Below, in pieces: positions 1 through 5,704 of a stretch of 5,704 nucleotides of DNA (the first letter of the stretch is position 1; each line of letters opens with the position of its first letter). Source of the stretch: Bacteroidota bacterium (lineage in GTDB: Bacteria; Bacteroidota; Bacteroidia; Bacteroidales; Lentimicrobiaceae); contig JAEYXG010000111.1 in assembly GCA_023428585.1 (NCBI GenBank), positions 1 through 5,704 on the forward strand, read 5' to 3'. The notes under the pieces were generated by a model. It searched no databases. It saw nothing but the letters and a program-made list of their open reading frames with translations, and was not told where the DNA came from. Position numbers and translations under genes: made by a program.

Positions 1-1
1 G

Positions 2-3000
2 AGTAATATATACCATACTGCAAATCTTGATATTCCTCAAAGTAATTTTGCAACCTATGGCCAAAATAGAATATTTTTAAATAATGGAAGCCTTAATCTG
101 GGATTTGCTCCCACTCGAATAGCATTACTGGAAGAAAATGACAATTCTGTTATTTGTATTAGAGAGCATGGATTGCTAAATATTGATGTGGGTTCCAAGC
201 TTGAAATCAAACCAGGAGGGAGTTTCATAGTGCAATCTGGAGGGACAATACATGTTCATGGCAATGGGAAATTACTGTTCAAAACCGGTTCATATGTCTG
301 CATAGGTGATAATGTTAATATCATTTTGCATGATGCCGGAAGCACCATTGAATTTGAAACTGGCGTAAATATGGGTTTAGCCCCGGACATCTTAGATTTT
401 CAAATCAACCAATCTTGCCATATTCCTCCTTCAATTCCTTTTACCGGTAATGGGACTATTCAATACAACTGTACCGACTATGCCACGTTTACCCATACAA
501 ATGATTATATTGTAAATAATAACAATGTTGTATTAAATGGACAAAATTATAGTTTCAAAAAAAATATAAACATCGAATCTGGTTATTCATTAACGCTGAA
601 TTACTGTAATCTTCAATTCAGCAAATATTCAAAAGTAATTATAAAACCCGGTGCTAAACTCATCGTAAATTATTCTAACCTTAATAAAGTGAGTGTGTGC
701 AATGAGCAATGGTTGGGAATTGAAGTTTGGGGAAACAAGAACGCCAATCAATTCCCTGATGTAAACGGCAATTACCAACAAGGCTATCTGGAATTAAACA
801 ATGCTACTATAGAGAATGCTATAAGTGCTGTTGAACTTTGGGAGCCGGACGATTATTCAAAAACCGGAGGTATAATTAAAGCTACAAACAGCACATTCAG
901 AAATAATACAAAGAGCATACATGCTTTGCATTACAAAAACACACATCCATATCACCCTGAATGGGAAATGGACTATAGAGGAACCATATCAAATTGCACC
1001 TTTGAAATTACACCTTTATACATTCCAACTAATACATTCTACAAACATATTGATTTGGCAAAAATCAGGGGATTCTCCTTTAATGGTTCCGATTTCTCAT
1101 TATCTCCTTCAGCACAAGGTGTATCGGAATGGAATCAGGCAATTGCTGCATATTCTTCCGGTTTTAGGGTTCAGTCACCTTGCAATTCATCAATGCAACC
1201 TTGTAATAGTTATGACACTTGCCGTTTCACAGGTTTCAGATATGGCATTTTTGCTAATAATGCTTTATCGCAACTAAATGCATATTACGTGAATCATGCA
1301 AAGTTTTCCAATAATATTTATGGAATTTACACTGAAGCCATAAATAATCCCGTAATTCTTAATTCCGATTTCAGGATTGGGTACAATAATTCACAAGGTT
1401 GTCCATCGGTATCCGGTTATGGAATCTCACTTGTTAATAGTGGCGGATTTGCAATTGAAGAAAATAAGTTTAAAAAGCAAGTAAACTCGCCTGTTGCGAA
1501 TTACACCGGCATTTCCATTGATAATTCAGCTGCAACCGAAGAAGTTTACAAAAACGACTTCTCTGGTTTAAGCTATGCCAATTATTCAAAAAAATTAAAT
1601 ACTGAGCCTGATAATATCTGGAAAGGCTTATCCTATTGGTGCAATACCAACAGTAATAACTACGCTGACTTCTATGTATTGGGTACCACTTTGAATAATG
1701 AGGGCATTCAATCAAAACAGGGTGACGATTATACAGTAGCAGGTACCACATTTTCGCAGAGCGGTGCAACCTGGCATTTTTATAATGGAGGCGACCACCT
1801 GGTAGGGTATTATTATGATGTAAACAGCCCCTCTCAAAATCCTGATGATACCAAAATCTACAACGTGATTGATAAAGGTATCAATTTGTCAAACCAATGC
1901 CCATCCCATTATGGTGGCACAACACCTGCCTATAGTATCGTACTTGATAATCAGGAAAAGCAGTTACGGGAGCAACAATTTGCTTATAATCTATCAAATT
2001 ACAACGCTGTAAAAGCATTGTATGACAATCTAAAAGATGGTGGTTCAACGGAAGAAAAATTGGTTGATATCGAAACAGCTCAACCCCAGGATATGTGGAC
2101 ATTACGAGCAGAATTGTTAGGCAGTTCCCCCTACCTTTCGGAAGAAGTTCTGAAAAAAGTAGCTGATAAAACTACGGTTTTTACTGAATCCGCTATTTTT
2201 GATATTTTGGCAACCAATCCTGACGAACTGAAAAAGGAAGATCTGCTGAAATATTTGGAAGATAAGGAAAATCCCCTGCCAGACTATATGATTGAAATCC
2301 TTAGACAATTGGCAACAGGTGAAACATACAAAACTGTATTAGAAAAGCAAATGGCCATGTATAATCGCGAAAAATCGCGTGCAGCAAAGGACATAATCCG
2401 CAGTTATTTGAATGATACCATCCTCGATAACACCGCATTACGTGACTGGCTGAACAACCTGGGAGGAATAGAGGCTGACAAACAAATCATTCCAACTTAC
2501 ATTCAGGAAGATAATTATACTGATGCATTGTCATTAGCTAATATGTTGCCACAATTGTACAACCTTACCGGAGATGCTCTTGCTGCTCACGATCAATATG
2601 TTCAGATACTGAACCTGTACAAGACTTTGTACAATGAAAACCGAGAGATTACAGAATTAACCAACACAGAAAAAGATATGTTGTTTAACTTTGCCAACAA
2701 CAGCAGTGGTGATGCTGGCAGCCTGGCAAAAGGAATCCTCACGGCATACTACAATATCCCCTATATTGATTGCTTTGAATTGAACGAACAATCCTCTCTA
2801 AAAAAAGGTTCAGTTAATCCGAGTACACTTGCCAGAGTTTATGGAATGGAAATATCAGTTAAACCCAATCCGGCTTCTATCTGGGCAGCATTCGATTATA
2901 AACTACCTGAAGGTGAAACTTCAGCAATTCTGACTATTACCGAACCTAACGGAAAAGTAATTGAAATACTTAATCTGACCGGCAACCGTGGACAAAAACT

Positions 3001-3094
3001 GTGGGATACCCGGCATTTAAGTGCAGGTACTTATTTTTACCAAATGTCTTGTAGCGGTAAAAGTCTTTCCGGAAAATTAGTAGTAGTTAAATAA
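2..3094 (+). CDS. Large secreted beta-helix protein with T9SS sorting domain (5' end outside window)
   Basis: This is the 3' part of a gene whose start lies left of the window. The frame is open from base 2, giving 1030 visible residues; the TTG at 173 is internal because glycine-rich strand repeats continue upstream of it. Residues about 30-620 are Gly/Asn-rich short strands typical of a right-handed parallel beta-helix (pectin-lyase-like fold). They include a CNEQWLGIEVWGN motif near 233 and successive 'YGIF/YGIY/YGIS/TGIS' rungs near 410-510. Residues about 642-922 are charged and predicted alpha-helical, with a different composition. Residues 949-1030 form a T9SS type A sorting domain: KPNPA at 954-958, then 'LSAGTYFYQM' and a basic end 'GKLVVVK'. 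The product is therefore inferred to cross the outer membrane by T9SS. The sorting-domain call is strong. The substrate or ligand is unknown, and no catalytic residues can be identified. A signal peptide is expected but not visible. Confidence 0.93.
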   Translation, partial: SNIYHTANLDIPQSNFATYGQNRIFLNNGSLNLGFAPTRIALLEENDNSVICIREHGLLNIDVGSKLEIKPGGSFIVQSGGTIHVHGNGKLLFKTGSYVCIGDNVNIILHDAGSTIEFETGVNMGLAPDILDFQINQSCHIPPSIPFTGNGTIQYNCTDYATFTHTNDYIVNNNNVVLNGQNYSFKKNINIESGYSLTLNYCNLQFSKYSKVIIKPGAKLIVNYSNLNKVSVCNEQWLGIEVWGNKNANQFPDVNGNYQQGYLELNNATIENAISAVELWEPDDYSKTGGIIKATNSTFRNNTKSIHALHYKNTHPYHPEWEMDYRGTISNCTFEITPLYIPTNTFYKHIDLAKIRGFSFNGSDFSLSPSAQGVSEWNQAIAAYSSGFRVQSPCNSSMQPCNSYDTCRFTGFRYGIFANNALSQLNAYYVNHAKFSNNIYGIYTEAINNPVILNSDFRIGYNNSQGCPSVSGYGISLVNSGGFAIEENKFKKQVNSPVANYTGISIDNSAATEEVYKNDFSGLSYANYSKKLNTEPDNIWKGLSYWCNTNSNNYADFYVLGTTLNNEGIQSKQGDDYTVAGTTFSQSGATWHFYNGGDHLVGYYYDVNSPSQNPDDTKIYNVIDKGINLSNQCPSHYGGTTPAYSIVLDNQEKQLREQQFAYNLSNYNAVKALYDNLKDGGSTEEKLVDIETAQPQDMWTLRAELLGSSPYLSEEVLKKVADKTTVFTESAIFDILATNPDELKKEDLLKYLEDKENPLPDYMIEILRQLATGETYKTVLEKQMAMYNREKSRAAKDIIRSYLNDTILDNTALRDWLNNLGGIEADKQIIPTYIQEDNYTDALSLANMLPQLYNLTGDALAAHDQYVQILNLYKTLYNENREITELTNTEKDMLFNFANNSSGDAGSLAKGILTAYYNIPYIDCFELNEQSSLKKGSVNPSTLARVYGMEISVKPNPASIWAAFDYKLPEGETSAILTITEPNGKVIEILNLTGNRGQKLWDTRHLSAGTYFYQMSCSGKSLSGKLVVVK

Positions 3095-3098
3095 TTTG

Positions 3099-3137
3099 AT
3101 GATAAGGGTTGCCGGGGAAACCGGCAACCCTTATCAT
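3099..3137 (+). terminator. Perfect 17-bp hairpin after the beta-helix gene, probable terminator
   Basis: The stem has 17 uninterrupted base pairs (3099-3115 with 3121-3137) and a five-base GGAAA loop. It starts five bases after the TAA stop. The loop-proximal part is GC-rich (GGGTTGCCGG / CCGGCAACCC). Position and stability suggest a transcription terminator or 3'-end stabiliser for the upstream gene. No clean T-run follows on the + strand (ATAATATCTAATT), so a canonical Rho-independent terminator is not fully supported and some read-through into the lipoprotein gene is possible. The lipoprotein start lies 20 bases downstream. Confidence 0.65.
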
Positions 3138-3157
3138 AATATCTAATTGAAAAAGTC

Positions 3158-3784
3158 ATGAAAACGCAAATAAAATCCTTTACTCAAATTAAAAAACTGT
3201 TCTTCCCATTATTGGCGATCATTTTATTGGGAAGCTGCTGCAAGGATGCAGAAACATTTATGGTGCCTGAAAATTTTAAACAATACTTTTACTTTCCGGC
3301 AGGTAGCTATTGGGTGTATAAAAACCAATTTGGAGCATATGATACCCTTACCCTGCTAAGTACTGATTCTAAAATTAGTAAAATGCATGCAGAATCATGT
3401 GATGAATATGAGAAAATTACAGCAAATTATATTTCAAGTAACTCAGGCAAGTTTAATATAACAACAACCTATATTTCTGATTTCATGCTTTGTGAATTAA
3501 ATAAAAATTACTTCACAGAGTTGACAGATTTTGCTACATACACAAATGGAGAGCAAAAAGCTCAAAGTTGCTCATCTGATATTGAATGGTGGATTGAAGA
3601 TACTATAGTTGTTAACAAAAAGAACTATTACGATGTTGTTGTTAACAAAACAACTTCATTCATACCACCTTCCATTTTAGATTTCCCAATTAAAGGCTAT
3701 TTTAAGGAAAACATCGGATTAGTTAAACGGGAGCTTCAAAATGGCGAAATTTGGGAACTTATTAATTACAAAATAAATAAGTAA
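3158..3784 (+). CDS. Lipoprotein of unknown function, 208 aa
   Basis: The N-terminus is a lipoprotein signal peptide: Lys-containing n-region (residues 2-13), hydrophobic core (14-24) and lipobox LLGSC with the acylated Cys at 27. The mature protein begins CCKDAE; an acidic cluster right after the Cys resembles the surface-export signals described for some Bacteroidota lipoproteins, so display on the cell surface is possible but inferred. The mature part has a 'YFPAGSYWVYKN'-type motif at 45-56 and a C-terminal 'GLVKRELQNGEIWELINY' segment at 187-204. This pairing is familiar from small Bacteroidota lipoproteins without assigned function. The ATG at 3158 is chosen because it directly precedes the signal peptide; upstream there is only an A-rich stretch (TTGAAAAAGTC) rather than a strong Shine-Dalgarno. 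The stop lies three bases before the next gene, so the two are probably co-transcribed. No enzymatic motif is seen. Confidence 0.92.
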   Translation: MKTQIKSFTQIKKLFFPLLAIILLGSCCKDAETFMVPENFKQYFYFPAGSYWVYKNQFGAYDTLTLLSTDSKISKMHAESCDEYEKITANYISSNSGKFNITTTYISDFMLCELNKNYFTELTDFATYTNGEQKAQSCSSDIEWWIEDTIVVNKKNYYDVVVNKTTSFIPPSILDFPIKGYFKENIGLVKRELQNGEIWELINYKINK

Positions 3785-3787
3785 GCC

Positions 3788-5452
3788 ATGCAAAGACTTT
3801 GTTTTCTTATTATTAACCTGCTGATTGTTAATATTATTACCGCCCAGAACATCATTTTCAACTGGCAAAGCTGCCTTTCAGGTTACGAAAGCGAGGGATT
3901 CGATGTTTTTCCTTATGATATTGCTAAAACTGATGACGGATTTTTAATGGTAGCCGATTATGAAGTACCAACAACTGCCCCTCCTCCTCAGACAGATTCT
4001 GATGATATTTGGTTGGTTAAACTTGACAATGATGGCAATTTTGTGTGGGATAAATTTTTTGGCGGTAGCGATCGCGACATGCCATGCATGATAGAAGCTT
4101 CAACAGACGGGTATTACTATATCATTGGAGGTTCAGCCTCCAGTGATGGCGATATAACTTATGACCCATATCCCAATAGTGGGGATTATTGGGTGATTAA
4201 GATAGATGCCAACGGTAATAAAATATGGGATAAAATTATTGGAGGTACAAGTGGTGAATATATGTACAATGCCAGTGTATATGCTGATGCAGATGGTGGT
4301 ATAACTTTTATTGGTACAACATTATCGTATGATGGCGACATTACCCAAAACTATGGGGCTTATGATATGTGGATGGTGAAAATTAATGCAGATGGGACAA
4401 AGGCTTGGGATTTTACTGCCGGCACTCCTGATTTCGAATTCAGTGAAGCAATGATACATACAAGTGATGGGGGTTATCTTTTGGGGGGTGATGGCACTTC
4501 GGTAGCCGGAGGCAATATAACGTGTATTTCACCCAGTTGGTCAAAACCTGAAGCAATTTTACTTAAACTGGACAGCGAGAGAAATATTGAATGGCAGCAA
4601 TGTATTGGTGGCTCAGAATATGATGGAGTTGGTGAACTTCTTGAAATTTCGGGAGGATATTTGATAGGTTTATGGTCATCATCTGACGATCGGGATTTTG
4701 CCAATTCAGGATACCATATTGGATATGACAATTTTGGGAATAGGACAGAAGATATGGTACTTCGAAAAACTGATTATAATGGAAACGTAATTTGGCAAAG
4801 ATGTTATGGTGGCAGTAAAAATGAATCTCCTCTAAAGTTTTATAATTTGAGCGATGGCAACATCATGGTGTTTGCCAGAACAGCTTCAAAAGACGGAGAT
4901 GTGATTGGTTTACATTACGATCCATCGTATCCTCAATATACACTCAGGGATATATGGATGCTTAAAATAAATTCAACAACCGGTGATATTATCTGGCAGC
5001 GTTGCATAGGCACAGATGATGATGATGATATTTTTATTGAAGGTATTATTCAGTTAAGCGATTGGGATTATGTTATGACTGTACAAGCTTCCTATTATTT
5101 ACTTGGTGATATTGCCTGCAGCCCTGCTCAAACAAACAAGCAATATGCATGGACGATAAGTGTAACTGATACAGTAACATATACTAATACACAAGATAAC
5201 CTTACTTTGAAGGATGTGGTTCATATATATCCTAATCCGGCTACCGATTATATTACCGTGGAAATACCAAAACATCTTTGTACAGGGAATACTGTTCTTG
5301 AAATAATAAATTGTGAGGGAACAAAGGTCAAGAAAATTGAACTAAATGATGAAACACCAATTATACAAATAAGTGACCTGCCAGCTAGTTTATACACCCT
5401 TAAACTCACTAATCAGAAAATGAAAGCAAGCAAAAGATTTATAAAAATATAA
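3788..5452 (+). CDS. Secreted seven-repeat (probable beta-propeller) protein with T9SS sorting domain, 554 aa
   Basis: A Sec signal peptide (residues 1-20, hydrophobic 5-18, likely cleavage after ITAQ) is followed by seven tandem repeats of about 60-67 residues (about 26-463). Each repeat has a Trp, then usually a GG turn, a strand near a 'DGGYLLGG'-like stretch, often a 'SxDGD' loop, and a closing 'DIWLVKLDxxGN' strand. The Trp positions are 26, 87, 147, 207, 269, 336 and 403. Seven such four-strand-sized units suggest a seven-bladed beta-propeller. Residues about 476-554 are a T9SS type A sorting domain: IYPNPATDYI at 480-489, 'LPASLYTLKL', and basic end 'SKRFIKI'. The protein is predicted to reach the periplasm by Sec and then cross the outer membrane by T9SS. 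It lies three bases after the lipoprotein gene with no Shine-Dalgarno of its own, suggesting translational coupling. A binding or scaffolding role is plausible, but no ligand or catalytic site is evident. Confidence 0.95.
   Translation: MQRLCFLIINLLIVNIITAQNIIFNWQSCLSGYESEGFDVFPYDIAKTDDGFLMVADYEVPTTAPPPQTDSDDIWLVKLDNDGNFVWDKFFGGSDRDMPCMIEASTDGYYYIIGGSASSDGDITYDPYPNSGDYWVIKIDANGNKIWDKIIGGTSGEYMYNASVYADADGGITFIGTTLSYDGDITQNYGAYDMWMVKINADGTKAWDFTAGTPDFEFSEAMIHTSDGGYLLGGDGTSVAGGNITCISPSWSKPEAILLKLDSERNIEWQQCIGGSEYDGVGELLEISGGYLIGLWSSSDDRDFANSGYHIGYDNFGNRTEDMVLRKTDYNGNVIWQRCYGGSKNESPLKFYNLSDGNIMVFARTASKDGDVIGLHYDPSYPQYTLRDIWMLKINSTTGDIIWQRCIGTDDDDDIFIEGIIQLSDWDYVMTVQASYYLLGDIACSPAQTNKQYAWTISVTDTVTYTNTQDNLTLKDVVHIYPNPATDYITVEIPKHLCTGNTVLEIINCEGTKVKKIELNDETPIIQISDLPASLYTLKLTNQKMKASKRFIKI
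3863..5176 (+). repeat. Seven tandem protein-coding repeats (propeller blades)
   Basis: The repeat units begin at the Trp codons at 3863, 4046, 4226, 4406, 4592, 4793 and 4994; the last closes with the 'YAWTISVTD' strand near 5140-5170. Unit lengths are 61, 60, 60, 62, 67, 67 and about 61 residues. The consensus is a Trp, a GG turn, an acidic pair, a 'DGGY' strand, a 'SxDGD' loop and a 'DxWhhKhdxxGN' strand, where h is hydrophobic. Units 4, 5 and 7 are the most diverged: unit 4 ends EAILLKLD, unit 5 ends EDMVLRKTD, and unit 7 has an Asp-run in place of the second Gly of the GG turn. DNA identity between units is low, so the duplication is old and maintained at protein level. Confidence 0.85.
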
Positions 5453-5617
5453 AATGTCATACCTATTGCCTACGGTTCGCAGCCAAGCACATTGGCAAAT
5501 CGCACATACCTGCACCAATGCCAAAACTTGTCAAAGAGCTTGCCTGCCCTGACACACAGATAAACGAACGCCCTGTTGCTAACAGCAAATAAGCACAATA
5601 GAGGAGATTGCTGTGAA
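5453..5617. other. Intergenic stretch with a GC-rich block, possible dispersed repeat
   Basis: No convincing gene is seen here. Bases 5461-5580 contain 61 G/C out of 120 by hand count (51%), against about 27-43% in two sampled lines of the neighbouring genes. The block holds small inverted matches: CATTGG (5490-5495) with CCAATG (5515-5520), and the overlapping alternative TTGGCA (5492-5497) with TGCCAA (5519-5524). A small hairpin, TTGCT-AAC-AGCAA, lies at 5576-5588. The block resembles non-coding repeats found between genes in Bacteroidota, but that is an impression from memory and copy number cannot be judged from a single occurrence. No T-rich terminator for the propeller gene is apparent. 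Confidence 0.45.
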
Positions 5618-5698
5618 TCAGACAAATATCACTTCAAATTTACCTGTGCTTTCCAGAAAAATTCTACCTTTAAAGTCCTCTACTGTGCCTATTTGCTG
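5583..5698 (-). repeat. 23-nt inverted repeat, fully paired only in the minus-strand transcript
   Basis: The arms are 5583-5605 and 5676-5698, with 21 of 23 positions complementary and 70 bases between them. The two exceptions (5592 with 5689, and 5598 with 5683) are A/C mismatches when read from the + strand but G-U wobbles in minus-strand RNA. A minus-strand transcript could therefore form 23 continuous pairs. The right arm lies in the possible reading frame at 5618-5704 and the left arm beyond its stop codon. The small hairpin at 5576-5588 shares bases 5584-5588 with the left arm and would compete with it. It could be an RNA control or 3'-end element, or the ends of a small 116-base mobile relic; no target-site duplication is visible. 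Confidence 0.7.
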
Positions 5699-5704
5699 AC
5701 CGTT
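5618..5704 (-). CDS. Possible 3' end of a convergent gene, product unknown
   Basis: Reading leftwards from the window edge, 28 codons are open and end at TGA (5620-5618). The peptide includes 'GTVEDFKGRIFLESTGKF' and ends 'EVIFV'. Its mixed charged and hydrophobic pattern looks like the last beta-strands of a real protein. A frame of 28 codons can be open by chance, so the call is tentative. The start lies outside the window. The end shows no T9SS sorting signature. Orientation is convergent with the propeller gene, leaving a 165-base gap between the stops. The codons nearest the window edge form one arm of the long inverted repeat, so the end of the message could fold back on its coding part. 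Confidence 0.4.
   Translation of the reverse strand, partial: NGQQIGTVEDFKGRIFLESTGKFEVIFV

Noticed and set aside
173..175. TTG as the start codon of the large protein
   Set aside because: It is followed by no signal peptide, lies within continuous beta-strand repeats, and the frame is open to the window edge.
921..1277. Overlapping + strand frame inside the beta-helix gene
   Set aside because: It is contained in a well-supported gene in another frame and its translation lacks any domain-like pattern.
3608..3650. Two copies of GTTGTTAACAAAA, 30 bases apart
   Set aside because: Both lie in the lipoprotein reading frame and encode VVNK twice. Low-complexity AT-rich codons explain the match, and there are only two copies.
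4474..4731. Antisense frame within the propeller gene
   Set aside because: Its Pro/Ser-rich translation is the expected shadow of Gly/Asp-rich repeat codons on the opposite strand.
5015..5029. Five GAT triplets in a row, possible slippage tract
   Set aside because: It encodes an Asp-run in the seventh propeller unit. In-frame triplets of this length are common and nothing suggests phase variation.
5454..5552. Small + strand reading frame of 32 codons starting with ATG
   Set aside because: It lies in the GC-rich intergenic block, has Cys/His/Gln-rich composition unlike the neighbouring proteins, and no ribosome-binding site beyond the end of the previous gene.
5571..5590. Integron attC-like site around GTTGCTAAC
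   Set aside because: The seven-base core sites (GTTRRRY and RYYYAAC) do not fit, and no integrase or cassette series is visible.
5613..5699. + strand frame starting with GTG after a GAGGAG stretch
   Set aside because: It is only 28 codons and antisense to the more protein-like minus-strand frame. The GAGGAG belongs to the inverted-repeat arm, and strong Shine-Dalgarno sites are not typical here.

Overview
The window looks like chromosomal DNA from a member of the Bacteroidota. The genes are AT-rich. Two of them end in the C-terminal sorting domain of the type IX secretion system (T9SS), which is essentially confined to this phylum. The third encodes a lipoprotein with a short N-terminal signal peptide and lipobox, and ribosome-binding sites are weak or absent. 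The genus cannot be read from the sequence.

Layout. (1) Bases 2-3094, + strand: the 3' part of a large secreted protein that starts outside the window. It has a right-handed beta-helix-like region, an alpha-helical segment and a T9SS sorting domain. (2) Bases 3099-3137: a perfect 17-bp hairpin just after that gene, probably its terminator. (3) Bases 3158-3784: a lipoprotein of unassigned function. (4) Bases 3788-5452, three bases later: a secreted protein made of seven tandem repeats of about 60 residues, probably a seven-bladed beta-propeller, plus a second T9SS sorting domain. (5) Bases 5453-5617: intergenic DNA with a block much richer in GC than the genes, possibly a dispersed repeat. (6) Bases 5618-5704, - strand: a possible 3' end of a convergent gene that leaves the window. 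Its last codons form a long inverted repeat with the DNA beyond its stop codon.

How they work together. The lipoprotein and propeller genes are almost certainly one transcription unit. The upstream beta-helix gene is probably transcribed separately or attenuated at the hairpin. All three full-sized products are predicted to reach the cell envelope or exterior: two as T9SS cargo that is anchored or released, one as a lipid-anchored protein. No enzyme active site or T9SS machinery gene is visible. The genes look like ordinary accessory surface-protein genes. No convincing new system was found; the least explained signal is the RNA-favouring inverted repeat at the right edge.
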